In this document: piece by piece, positions 55,021 to 64,000 of the stretch | How the letters are laid out: the number at the start of each line of letters is the position of its first letter | How positions within the stretch are numbered: position 1 is the first letter of the stretch | NCBI GenBank assembly: GCA_016712145.1 | Contig: JADJRO010000001.1 | Span: 2,940,939 to 3,004,938 of the forward strand | Reading direction: 5' to 3' | Origin: Saprospiraceae bacterium | Lineage (GTDB): Bacteria > Bacteroidota > Bacteroidia > Chitinophagales > Saprospiraceae | DNA: 64,000 nt | Made by a program: the position numbers and the translations under genes | Notes under the pieces: generated by a model | The model's database searches: none | Told to the model about the DNA's origin: nothing | The model's input: the letters and a program-made list of their open reading frames with translations, nothing else

Positions 55021-55269
55021 ATGAAGACTATCCTCTTGAGCTTTTTAATTGCCTTTGGGGGCATTGGAATTCAAAGACTAAACCTAAGTCTTGATAACGG
55101 ATTCACATTATCAAAGCAAATAATTCAAGAAACTAAAAGATGCATTGGGATAAACAGAAAAAACAAACAATGCGGAAATTCTGCTAATATTGGTAGCAAC
55201 TATTGCATTTGGCATGAACCAAAAAGTTTAAGGTATGAAGCTATAGCAAGATCAACCGGACGAAGATGA
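55021..55269 (+). CDS. Small secreted protein with Cys3His motif (DUF5763-like)
   Basis: An 82-residue protein with a hydrophobic N-terminus that may act as a signal peptide. The C-terminal half has Cys41-x9-Cys51-x10-Cys62-x2-His65 in RCIGINRKNKQCGN...NYCIWH. The pattern C-x-G-x-(T/N)-x-K...C-G-N...YC-x-x-H is the small zinc-binding module seen in phage and mobile-element proteins (DUF5763-like). The gap after it (55270-55655) has no gene; the stretch at 55492-55525 is unusual (see findings). Confidence 0.55.
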   Translation: MKTILLSFLIAFGGIGIQRLNLSLDNGFTLSKQIIQETKRCIGINRKNKQCGNSANIGSNYCIWHEPKSLRYEAIARSTGRR

Positions 55270-55655
55270 AATTATTCTCCAGATTAGGGTAGTGAATATT
55301 GTATTGTACATAAAAACCAAAAACATCAATAATTAATATTTAATTGCTATTCAGAATATAAACTTTTAAAACAAAAATAAATTTGCGATTCTTTCTTTTA
55401 TCCTGACAATATTAAGTAGTTCGAAATTTTTAGTAATTATCCTAATTTCACTTTGTTACAATCAAACAAGCTGTTTTAAAGCGTTCTAGGGCAGTCAATT
55501 TCAACGTTTTTCCACCTTACAGAGGATCAGGACAATTATGAAATAGTAGCAAAATGCTTTAGAAAAAAATGTCCAGTTAATTGAGGATTAAGACAAAAGA
55601 AGATTACTTTTGAGTAATTTTAAGTAATTTATTAATACCATGAAATAATTATATT

Positions 55656-56187
55656 ATGCCTGATTTAATAGACAAAAGTGATTCACATGGAAACAATACT
55701 AAATTGGAATTAATTCGTGATGGTGTCTTGAGTTTTGTTTTGGCAGTACCAGCATATTATTTAGTTTTATACATATTTACTATTTTCTTTCCAAAATCAA
55801 CGATTACATTAAAATTTAAATTTTTCAGGAAATATAGAAATAGATCAAAATGAGCTAAAGCCGGTTTCTTTAAGCCCAATTTGTGGATGTCGTGGGGATT
55901 TTCCCATTAATGAATACTCATGTATTTTAGGGAATAATAATAAGGCAAGCCTTGAAAATGTACTTATTGATACTAGTAAATTCGATAAATCAACTATTAA
56001 TTCGTATAATATAGTTTGTCCATTTCTTCAGCATCAAAATTGGATACCGCAAATACTGTTTGATTGTGATATATTTATATTAGATAGTACAAATAAAATA
56101 TTTACTCTCCATACATTTGTTGAAGATTCAAATTTATATGTGATATATAAAAAGGAATATTTTATAATCAACCATTTGTTTCAATAA
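55656..56187 (+). pseudogene. Membrane-anchored protein, frameshifted
   Basis: An N-terminal part of 65 codons (55656-55853) contains a transmembrane helix, LSFVLAVPAYYLVLYIFTIF. At about 55812-55825, in the A/T-rich run around TTTAAATTTTTC, coding sense passes to the +1 frame and continues without interruption (NFSGNIEIDQNELKPVSLSP, ICGCRGDFPINEYSCILG, ...FIINHLFQ) to the stop at 56185-56187. Joined, the protein has about 176 residues: a membrane anchor followed by a soluble domain with CGCRG and several other cysteines. It is 6 bases upstream of the 56194 gene. Family not recognised. Confidence 0.55.
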
Positions 56188-56193
56188 TTACAA

Positions 56194-56913
56194 ATGAAAA
56201 AATTGATATTTATACTTCAAACAAATGTTCTTCTATTGCCTTACTTCATAATTATCCTCCTTAAGTATAAAGTATCTCAAATGAGAGAGCAAATTTCAAA
56301 TGATGTTCAATACACAAACTATGAAATGAGTTATACTCATGCAAGCACTGGTCTAAGTTTGTTAAATCATGCTAATCCCAAACAAAAATATTCTTGGTTG
56401 GCCTATGATAGATTGTTTTTGGATCAATTTGGTGACACTGTTGAAATGGAAGATTACATAACACTGGATTTATTTGATCTACCACATCTTGATATTATGT
56501 CAGGAACAACTTTTTTTAGTTCAAATAATTCGCAATATTTAATACTAGAAGACACAATTATTAAAATTGCTCCATCTTGTAGAGTTATTATTAAAACAAA
56601 AACTCCATTTTCATGCCGTATTAGCTCAAGCGTTCTTGCTAAAAGCGATTTAAAGAATGTACTTAATTTTAATTTTGAGGGACGAAGAGGATCACTTGAT
56701 ATTGATGTCTTTGCTTCTATGTTAAAAAATATAAATACTGATTCAATCGGTACTGTTTTAGAATCGGAAAAGAAAGAAAATTCGGAATCAAGTAATTTTC
56801 TTTTTGATGAGGATTTTCCCAAATTAAGCCACGACAAGGTAAATTCCGTCATTGCGAATATGGTAAAGAATGGAGTTAAAGTTCCAAAAAAAAAGAAGAC
56901 ACAAGTAATATGA
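56194..56913 (+). CDS. Membrane-anchored protein, unknown function
   Basis: A 239-residue protein. An N-terminal hydrophobic helix (about 2-24) follows MKK and may be a signal anchor. The soluble part has mostly beta-rich text (YITLDLFDLPHLDIMSG, YLILEDTIIKIAPSCRVIIK) and a lysine-rich end. It is intact, unlike its neighbours. Its stop overlaps the start of the next gene (ATGA). The three genes 55656, 56194 and 56910 look like one operon of membrane-associated proteins. No family is recognised. Confidence 0.6.
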   Translation: MKKLIFILQTNVLLLPYFIIILLKYKVSQMREQISNDVQYTNYEMSYTHASTGLSLLNHANPKQKYSWLAYDRLFLDQFGDTVEMEDYITLDLFDLPHLDIMSGTTFFSSNNSQYLILEDTIIKIAPSCRVIIKTKTPFSCRISSSVLAKSDLKNVLNFNFEGRRGSLDIDVFASMLKNINTDSIGTVLESEKKENSESSNFLFDEDFPKLSHDKVNSVIANMVKNGVKVPKKKKTQVI

Positions 56914-57797
56914 TAATTAATTACTTAAGTATTAAATCAATGTCATTTGCTGGTATCTTTTTGCAAAAGGATTTATATGAAAAGAATCTTATACCTAATT
57001 ATGGTGGATTAAAATGGTATACAGGAAGCTATTAGTTAAGACATTCTCAAATGAAAATAATTTGGACAGTTGCAATTATAATATATATCGTGAAAAGCAA
57101 GATGAATTTTATTATAAAAAATATCTAATTAGATTATATTCAGAGGAACAAAATTACGAAAATGAGCTCTATTTCAATAGTGCAATTCGAAAGGAATCCA
57201 AAAAATTCGAGAGTTTGATGAATGGTCAAATTTGTTAAATCTTAAGATATCTCACCCTGTGGTATTCTTTGATTCATTTCTTAACGCTCAGAATGTATTC
57301 CAAAGGTATAAAATCCATAAATACAACTTTAATACACCTGACACCTTTAAATTGTGTCAATTTCATGATGAAAATATTCAAGATTTCTTGATCGTCTAAC
57401 CAAGGAATGCCCAAATATTGTTTATAATATACCTAAAGTATTTGACTGTAGTTCGGTTAAGATATTTGGAGGATTTAATAAATTGAAAGCAACAAATTCA
57501 GAGGGTATTATTTATTATGAAAATGCAAGTATTAATGTCCACCCAGCTTCAGAAGTAATTATTGATAAAATAGATACATTTTATAAACATTCTTCAACAT
57601 TAAATCTTTACGGATCTGATGAAGATCTTTGTGAAACTAAAAACTTAAGTTTAACTGGAAGAGTTTTTGTTAATGGACTTAATGTAAAATTTATATATTA
57701 TTCGGATTTAAAAATGAATGCATTTCTAAATTTGATTGGAATTTTAATTACTGCATCAATATTAGGATTTATTAAGCGAAAAAATAATAATGAATGA
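56910..57797 (+). pseudogene. Membrane-associated protein broken by three or more frameshifts
   Basis: Starting in an ATGA overlap, the reading MIINYLSIKSMSFAGIFLQK changes frame near 57010 to LLVKTFSNENNLDSCNYNIY (57014-57238 frame), near 57200 to FDEWSNLLNLKISHPVVFFD, and near 57385 to RFLDRLTKECPNIVYNIPKV. It then runs through the frame that includes 57483-57797, with a C-terminal transmembrane helix (AFLNLIGILITASILGFI). Joined, it encodes about 295 residues. Continuity of composition across each break argues for a single gene. Unknown function; it may be a decayed or badly sequenced member of a three-gene membrane system. Confidence 0.5.
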
Positions 57798-58080
57798 AGA
57801 AATAATTATATAGACAAATCATCATATGCCGTTTCAGCTACGGCGACAAAGCTAGCAGTAATTAATATGGACAATGATTACTAAAGAAATTTAATATAAC
57901 CCACCAAAAGAGTGTCTGATGCTGGATCAAAAAAGAAAACTTGGATTAGTAAGTCGAATTCTAAAATCTATAACTAAATTTGATCTGTAATCAGAATATC
58001 TTGGATTTACATCTTGTTGATTTTCAAGCTTAGTTGGTGACGTTAGTCAAAAGCGTAAAAGACAACGACACGGTAGACAT

Positions 58081-58140
58081 AACGGCACATTTGCAAGCCG
58101 CATAAGCCGACCCACAACTCAAGCTTGCAGAAGAGCCGTT
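58081..58140. repeat. attC-like imperfect palindrome
   Basis: AACGGC (58081-58086) and TGCAAGC (58092-58098) pair with GCTTGCA (58123-58129) and GCCGTT (58135-58140), leaving 5-base internal loops on each side and a 24-base loop. The two-step imperfect stem and 60-bp size fit integron attC sites; on the minus strand the outer end reads GCCGTTATGT, near the GTTRRRY core. Much more GC-rich than its surroundings. It may instead be a dispersed repeat. It lies in the gene-poor gap 57798-58881. Confidence 0.35.
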
Positions 58141-58200
58141 TTTATCCAACACACCAATATAAATTCCGATATTTACGAACTAAACTTTGATAATTATTAA

Positions 58201-58266
58201 ATGGCAACACATAAACTTTCACTTTCTAGATTGGAGACTTTCCTGTTTGATGCTTGCTTTATCCGG
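58201..58266 (+). pseudogene. Possible HsdM N-terminal relic
   Basis: The reading MATHKLSLSRLETFLFDAC closely resembles the first residues of type I restriction methyltransferase subunits (HsdM: KLSLSxLExFLxxAxDILRG), then ends in a stop at 58267-58269. The sequence after it is open in a shifted frame (to 58402) but no longer clearly HsdM-like. It is a short match, so chance cannot be excluded. The remaining gap to 58881 contains nothing else recognisable. Confidence 0.3.
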
Positions 58267-58881
58267 TAGGGATTTATCTGAGGCATTTTTAGTTGGTTTA
58301 TCTCATAAAGTTAAGCATTCTCTGGTGGTCAACTTGTTTTCTGATACCTATAATATGATTAAAGCTAGGGGTAGTTTTTTGAGATTCAAAGTTCAAACCT
58401 AAATAGCTGATTATCTGCATTTTAAGAGGACTTTATTCCGAAATGAGGTTTGGCCCTGAAGGAAAAGATCGTCGCTTGTTGAGTTTATAAATGCGTTTTA
58501 AGATAGTTTTTATGGGTATAATTTGAATACCTATTTTCTATTTAGATTGTTGACTTTTAGGACTTTAGGAATTCCAATTTTGCAGCATTCCTTAATAGGG
58601 TTGGATGCAATTTTGGAATGGCAAAGTGTCTTCAGTTTGAAGTTTGACTCCTTATAAAGATTGTGATAGTGGGGACAATTTTTCAAAGTTGAATACCTGT
58701 CTAGGGAACAAATCACTAGTCAGAATTTAGTGATGGATACTGATTCCAAGTACTCAATATAGAATTGAATTGTGACTAGTTCCAAATAGAATTTACTATA
58801 TTTATGTCAATTCTTCACTTGTTCAAGGTACAATTATAATTAGGCACGTTTTAAGCTTATTGTTAAATCAAAAATTTAGGT

Positions 58882-59507
58882 ATGAAAAGGATTTTAAAAT
58901 TTTGGATTCTTGACATTTTAATATTGATAAATATTTCTCCTCTGAGTTCTCAAGTAATGAAAGCACAGGATGAAGGAGGTTCTTTGGGTGGGCTTTTTTT
59001 TAGAAGGGAATTTAATAAAGACATTGCGGAGCAAGTAAGTAAAAAATTTGTTTGTCAAAAAATTCTTAATATTCCTGAAGGACAATTGGTTAAAGTTGAA
59101 ATTGATGCTCTGACTGCATCAAAAAGCGGTGAATTGACAACTGTATTTTATCAATGTGATGAGTTAAAGAAAAAGGTTTATTATTTGTATTTTTTAATGA
59201 ATATGCAAATAACAATAATTATGATCAAGAGTATTTAGGATATTCATATAAAAACCTGGAAGAAAATGAAGCAGAGGGCCTAATGTCTAAAGTGAGTGAA
59301 ATCATTGAATCAAAAGATAAAATCTTTAAAACTAAGTATAATAATGCTGCTTATTACTTTAAGGATTTAACTTTTGTCTTTGCTGAAAATGCATTAGGAT
59401 CTGATTTTATTAAAGTATTTTATAAACATTATGATGCTTGGTGGAATGATTCAAATTTTAAAAGAACAGCAAAAAGATATTTGAAAAAATCACAAAAGTT
59501 TAAGTGA
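58882..59507 (+). pseudogene. Secreted protein, one frameshift
   Basis: The N-terminal part (58882-59238) starts with a signal peptide (ILDILILINISPLSSQ). Near 59165-59180, at an A5 run, the sense moves to another frame: GLLFVFFNEYANNNNYDQEY then LGYSYKNLEENEAEGLMSK, joining the 59283-59507 frame and ending YLKKSQKFK. Joined, it has about 208 residues. No domain is recognised; the C-terminal half is rich in Tyr, Phe and Asn. Confidence 0.55.
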
Positions 59508-59614
59508 ATTCATTTATAGTACTAAATCTAATACCAGTATCCCAAAAAATCATATCATCCAGAAAGTGACTTCCTATTTGGAGTTGTGTTGGCGATGAAA
59601 TTTAATATCTAATT

Positions 59615-60160
59615 TTAAGTAATGGCATCAGATATGTTTTTCAAAATGGAAAAGTAAGATCCATATTCTCTAAATTTTTCCAAAAACATATTTAATTTAT
59701 TTTTTTCAGCTCTTCCAGAATTCATTTCATCAAGAAAATCTGCTAATTCTAAAATATTCTGATCATTTTTATTTTGCTCTTCTGCAATAAGATTTTTGAT
59801 TGCTTGAAAATATAATCTTATTTCATGTGTATAAGCTTCAAATCTATTTTTATTCTCTTCAACTATGTAAATATACAGATCCTTAGTGGGAGTATTTGGT
59901 GAAGTAAATGAATCTTTCTCACAGTAAATATAACCACCAGACAACAACTTTACGTTTGCATTGTCAACAATATAGAATGGATGTAATAAACCCTTATTTT
60001 CAAGAGCTTGAACTATTCTTCGAACTTCTCTTTTTTCAATAGGTAGATTATATTTATCAATCAGGCTAAAGGCATAAAAGTGTTCATTCTTTTCTGAATT
60101 TTTTGAAGCATTATATAATGCAAGTAGAAATAAATCTAGTTTTGTTTCTTCTTTAACCAT
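59615..60160 (-). CDS. Uncharacterised protein with winged-helix-like N-terminus
   Basis: A 181-residue cytoplasmic protein. The first 75 residues (LFLLALYNASKNSEKNEHFY, YNLPIEKREVRRIVQALENK, LLSGGYIYCEKD) have the helix-helix-wing layout of a winged helix-turn-helix domain, followed by a helical C-terminal region. It may sense or regulate within the island. No family is recognised. About 84 bases separate its start from the stop of the DUF4238 gene on the same strand. Confidence 0.6.
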   Translation of the reverse strand: MVKEETKLDLFLLALYNASKNSEKNEHFYAFSLIDKYNLPIEKREVRRIVQALENKGLLHPFYIVDNANVKLLSGGYIYCEKDSFTSPNTPTKDLYIYIVEENKNRFEAYTHEIRLYFQAIKNLIAEEQNKNDQNILELADFLDEMNSGRAEKNKLNMFLEKFREYGSYFSILKNISDAIT

Positions 60161-60243
60161 GATTTAGGTTTAATATAGATTTGAACTTATAATTTAAAAT
60201 AGTTTTTCATGGCTATTTTTGAGAATAAAATTATGATGATATT

Positions 60244-61189
60244 TTAGTTTAAGCCCTTCCAAAACATCAAAATTGTTTGAAAATATTTTTCTTTGGCAAC
60301 ATTGATAGATGCTATATAAATCTTTTTTATTTCATCTTCATTTGTATCTGTATAAGTGATTTTCTTTATTGTAGAGCTAGATGAATCTAAATCTTAAGAT
60401 TTATTATTATTAACCTTGTAGGAGTTAAGGGAAAAACAAATGCCTCTGCGTTCGTTAAAATGGTGTTTCTATTTTTCCATTTGGATGCAATACAAAACCT
60501 GGATTATCGCTTGTAATAAATGGCATTAACTTTGAAGTACATAAAATTGTAATATGGCACTTTAACAATTCATCAACCACATAATTATTAATACTATTTG
60601 TACCAGTTTCTATTTCAATTATTGTTTGATTATAAATATCAGAAACAACATTTTCATTTTTCAATTGATGAGAAACGGCTTCTTCAGCTAATTCAAAAAA
60701 TCTAATAAAATTTGGGTTTTCATCAATTGGAATGCCATTTGTCCTTAAATGATCCTTAAAGAGATTGAAATTATTATTTTTAGAATTCATTAAAAAATCT
60801 TGATCAAATATTTTCTCTTTTACAGATGTATTTCTATACTTAATGCTTGTAATTGCTTTTATAAAGTTTCTGGCATCTTCAATCTCAAGATTATCACAAT
60901 TTTCAATTTTAGATTTAATGCTATTTAAAATTTAGTCTCATAACTGAAAGATTCTTTTCTATATAATTAGGATCAGTACTAAAATATCTTTTAAAACTTT
61001 ATCAGTTTTAATTTTATAAATATCTTCTTCATAACAAATTTGAGATATATTGCGCTCTTTAACTTTTATTTTCGGATAGGGTGATTTAATTGACAAGGAA
61101 TATAAATTTCCATTCTCATCAAAAGAAAAATTGTTAAGATAAACTTTTGAAACGAAATGTGAATTTTTTGGCTCACTCATTTTGTTCAA
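60244..61189 (-). pseudogene. DUF4238 family protein, several frameshifts
   Basis: The N-terminus (60959-61189) reads PKNSHFVSKVYLNNFSFDENG, the classic DUF4238 start. Near 60997 the frame changes to LKRYFSTDPNYIEKNLSVM, near 60930 to NSIKSKIENCDNLEIEDARN, which continues through the frame containing 60455-60790 with the family motif PFITSDNPGFVLHPNG. Near 60460 it changes to EAFVFPLTPTRLIIINLK and near 60395 to DSSSSTIKKITYTDTNEDE, ending LMFWKGLN at 60244. Joined length is about 312 residues, normal for DUF4238. Family function is unknown; such proteins are frequent in defence islands and prophages. Confidence 0.7.
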
Positions 61190-61205
61190 TTTAAATAAAG
61201 CATTT

Positions 61206-61620
61206 TCAATTTAAAGAAAATTCTTTCATTTTAAGTTCATAAAATATTTCTTTAGCATCTCTTTTGGTTTCAACAAATCCTAATTTATAAGCTAATTTAT
61301 TAGAAGGTCTTTCAATTAATGTTTTAATTCTTATGACATTCACCTTGGAGACTTTAAATGCTTCTTCAATTGTTTGTTTTGCAAGAGAAAAACCATAACC
61401 TTTCCTTGTGAATTCCTGATTTATGCCAATTATTAATTGATTATTATCATCATTTTTAGTGTAGATGCAATACCCAACCGCATTATTATTTTCAACTATA
61501 CAGTTAATAATGTCTCCTTCCAATTGTTTATCAAGTGCCTCAATAATTACTGGGTCAAAAGGAATATTTTTAAATAATTGAATTAAGTAATTCTCTTGTT
61601 GCTTTTTTAATTATAACCAT
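61206..61620 (-). pseudogene. GNAT N-acetyltransferase, frameshifted
   Basis: The main part (61206-61523) shows the GNAT acetyl-CoA fold: AVGYCIYTKNDDNNQLIIGI, the loop INQEFTRKGYGFSLAKQTIE (Q/RxxGxG/A-type) and NKLAYKLGFVETKRD. The N-terminus MVIIKKATRE begins at 61620 and joins through a one-base shift near 61590 (NYLIQLFKNIPFDPVIIEAL) to the main part. Joined length is about 138 residues. Substrate unknown. It sits between the DUF4238 and type IIG genes on the same strand. Confidence 0.75.
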
Positions 61621-61768
61621 ATTTGAAAATATCTGTGAATTAATATTTCAATATTTTAAAGTCTTATTCATTATTAAAATAATTCAAAATTTAATCAAAT
61701 CAATCTCCTTCATTATCCTATCTGTTTCTGATAAAGCAACAATGATTTTCTGATAATGGAGAATATCT

Positions 61769-62608
61769 TCAATTGCCTTCAACTATTTTTATTTCATCTT
61801 CTGTTAATCCATATAATTGATAAACCATTTGGTCAATTTCCTTATCTGTTGATTCAAGTCTTGATTTTATGTCAAATGCCTTACCAGATTCTTTTAAAAA
61901 GTATTCTTCCCATTCAACTTCTTCAGATAAAGAAAGTTTTATTTTCTTTTTACCTAACTCTTTAATAAATTCTGAATAAGTTAACATATACCATTCTTCT
62001 ATCTTATTGGATAATGATTCGAAATTAAATTTCCTCAGTAAAGTTCTTTGGAAATCAAGAGAAACTTTCTGTAAATCTTTATTCAAAGAAAGCATTCCTT
62101 CTGTTTTTTCAACAAATGCTTGTTGTTTTTCCAAATTAGATTCAATAATTGGTAGTTTTCTAATATCCCCAATTAATATTTTCGGAAATGTCAATCTATT
62201 TCCTTTTGGTGAAGTCATATAATTGTACCAAGAAATCAACTTTGAATTTATGAGGGCTAATAAATATTTTGTGTTTAAGTTAGAAATATTCAAACAAGAA
62301 ATTATTCCTGGGTCATGAAATAGTTTTCCAGAATAGTTTACTGCTGAAATTCTCGGAGGGTTGCCACCTGTGATTTCTTGGATTAATATTCTATCTTCAA
62401 AAAAATACTTAAACTTTCTTGCTCTATGAAGCCATTTTCCATAATTTAAATATTCTTCCCTAATTATACTTATTCCATATCTTTTTATTGACCTACCTTG
62501 TATCCATAATCCATAATTATCATCTATTTTTCTATCACTATGATAAATTCTGCTTTTTACTTCATCTTTAGTTAAATGCTCAGTTGAATATGGAACAATT
62601 CCTGACAA
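61769..62608 (-). pseudogene. Type IIG RM enzyme, C-terminal specificity part
   Basis: The C-terminal 280 residues of a combined restriction-methylation enzyme, in the frame beginning SGIVPYSTEHLTKDEVKSR and containing RFRI-type target-recognition text: SGKLFHDPGIISCLNISNLNTK, LISWYNYMTSPKGNRLTFPK and ILIGDIRKLPI, followed by helices and the typical ending YQLYGLTEDEIKIVEG. It joins the 62572-63254 fragment by a one-base shift near 62595-62605 (FLDV-SGIVPYS). Family members recognise and methylate adenine in a short DNA site and cut nearby. Confidence 0.8.
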
Positions 62609-63254
62609 ACGTCAAGAAAGATTTCTCCTTTAATTGAAACAGAATTTATTTTCTCAATAATTTGAATATCTATTTCATTCTGGATAACCTGAAATTGTTT
62701 ATCTTCTGAATTTTTCCAATTTTCAATCAGTCCAGATTTTTTATTTTTGATGTCATTAATTGAACCACTAGATTTTGAATCAAATAAGATAATTTCGCAT
62801 ACTTCATTGAGTCTTTTGTAAGTAAGAATGAAAATAATTGCATTAACACTTGCGTCTTCAAATACTGAGTTTTTAAAAATGACAAAATTATTTATCCCAT
62901 AATTAATTAATATATGCTCCCTTAATTTTTTGGCCTGCGGTATATTTATCCAGGTATCAGGAGTAATAAATCCAATTTTACCATTGGTTTTTAAAATGAG
63001 ACTTATTAATTCTATAAAAAAGAAATAAATTTCAAAATTTCCTTGGAAAGATTTCATTTTACTTTGATAAAACTCTTTGGATGCTTTATCGATAAAAGCA
63101 CCATAAGGAGGATTACCAATGACAACATCAAAGCCACCATTTTCAAAAACTTGTGGAAATTCCTTTTTCCAATTAAATGCTTTTTCACCTGCAACTTCTG
63201 AGTCATCAATTAAAGAGTTGCCACATTTGATATTATTACTTAGATCATTTAATT
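62572..63254 (-). pseudogene. Type IIG RM enzyme, catalytic motif IV part
   Basis: The middle fragment of the same gene. Its open frame runs from about 63254, well upstream of the first ATG at 63057, and includes the adenine-methyltransferase motif IV, FDVVIGNPPYGAFIDKASKE, then KIGFITPDTWINIPQAKKLR. The upstream break at about 63255 lies in an A5 run; dropping one A joins QPNRK to LNDLSNNIKCGNSLID. The downstream break is near 62600. Confidence 0.8.
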
Positions 63255-63790
63255 TTTCTATTTGGTTGAGCAGTTCTAAGCCATAGAGAGAGCTTAGCTA
63301 TTTCAACTCCATCTTCGTTTATATCTACTCCAAACAAATTATTTTCTAAAATACTTTTTTCAATATCACTGATTATCAGAGTATCTCCAAAGAGTTTAGC
63401 TTGTAGCTGATCAAGATTTCTATGTTCATTAATTAAAAAATCTAAAGCCTGATTTAAAAATGCTCCTGATCCACAAGCAGGATCACAAATGGTGATCTGC
63501 AAAAGCCAATTTCTATAATCAGTTATCTTATTAAGTAATTCTTGGGTAGTTATCTTCTTTCTTGACTTATTATAAATATATTCTTCTTCACTTATTTTGA
63601 GATCAATTTTTTTATCAGTACACAACTTTCCGATGGTATTGTCCACCATATATTTTGTAATATACTTTGGTGTATAAAAAACACCATCTTTTTTTCTTCT
63701 ACTTTTTATTTTATCAAAATCCTCTCCTTCAGATTTAGCTTTTATTTCATCTATTTGATTAAGGGAGTTTTCAAAAATGTGGCCAAGAAT
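63245..63790 (-). pseudogene. Type IIG RM enzyme, AdoMet motif I part
   Basis: A further N-terminal part, open from about 63790: ILGHIFENSLNQIDEIKAK, then KKDGVFYTPKYITKYMVDNT, then the AdoMet-binding motif I ICDPACGSGAFLNQALDFLI and FGVDINEDGVEIAKLSLWLR. The text before it (about 63791-64000) continues in two other frames (FESEVDV, KIDDELLYKHTLRLSEYN, YEVYAYNGGLFKHDEILN), broken near 63791 and 63877, and runs off the right edge. The start codon and any N-terminal nuclease domain are outside the window. Confidence 0.8.
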
Positions 63791-64000
63791 GCTTCACATC
63801 CACTTCACTTTCAAAATTATATTCTGAGAGCCTTAAAGTGTGTTTGTACAATAATTCATCATCAATTTTTACGAATTCAGAATTTCATCATGTTTAAATA
63901 GACCTCCATTATAAGCGTATACTTCATATCGTGAACCTTTATAACCAGTGTTTAGATATTCAAAATACTTTTTAAATCTATCGTACAATGAAATTTCTAT

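Noticed and set aside
58187..58402. 71-residue forward open frame
   Set aside because: It uses a different frame from the HsdM-like start at 58201, has no recognisable features and lies in a region with little coding character.
58531..58716. 61-residue reverse open frame
   Set aside because: No motif, no neighbour support, ordinary AT-rich chance frame.

Overview
This AT-rich window looks like a chromosomal segment of a Bacteroidota bacterium, most likely a Saprospiraceae-like member of Saprospiria. The evidence is type IX secretion sorting domains of type A (end of the 53335-54378 gene) and type B (end of the 41096-45217 gene), an OMP_b-brl-type TonB receptor, a fused ccoNO cytochrome oxidase gene, a Bacteroidota-type CcoP, and a TAnnTTTG-type promoter in front of the HU gene. 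Genus placement is inference only.

Layout. 0-6 kb: a TonB-linked outer-membrane protein and a 1132-residue IcmF-type fused acyl-CoA mutase. 6-8 kb: a secreted protein with a possible papain-like fold, a 15-bp tandem repeat, and uppP. 8.2-17.7 kb: one long minus-strand respiratory operon, ccoI-ccoS-ccoNO-ccoQ-ccoP-ccoG-ccoH-safE-ric, which holds the genes for the subunits, copper supply and assembly factors of a cbb3 high-affinity oxidase plus a di-iron repair protein. Within it ccoP has an in-frame TAA and ric has a one-base frameshift. 17.7-21.5 kb: PrsW-like protease, lipoprotein, methyltransferase, DUF4286 and an outer-membrane protein. 21.5-30.6 kb: a 35-bp tandem repeat field, secreted proteins, a cupin with a frameshifted AraC regulator, HU, and a Tat-exported amine oxidase. 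30.7-36.3 kb: a complete phosphate uptake operon (porin, pstS, pstC, pstA, pstB, phoU). 36.4-40.2 kb: lysA, an S37-type peptidase, galK. 40.5-54.4 kb: mostly secreted and surface proteins, including a giant T9SS-B adhesin, an M64 metallopeptidase flanked by two related small proteins, and an orphan tyrosine recombinase.

From about 54.46 kb to the right edge the character changes. There is a tRNA-3'-end-like fragment, then AT-rich, gene-poor DNA with unrecognised small membrane genes, an attC-like or repeat palindrome, a possible HsdM start relic, a DUF4238 gene, a GNAT gene and a type IIG restriction-modification gene that runs off the window. This has the look of a mobile or defence island. 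Almost every longer gene there is broken by frameshifts that rejoin cleanly in another frame, roughly a dozen in 9 kb against three disruptions in the preceding 54 kb. Either the consensus is poor here (many breaks lie in A/T homopolymers) or the island is decaying. No rRNA, complete tRNA or CRISPR array was seen.
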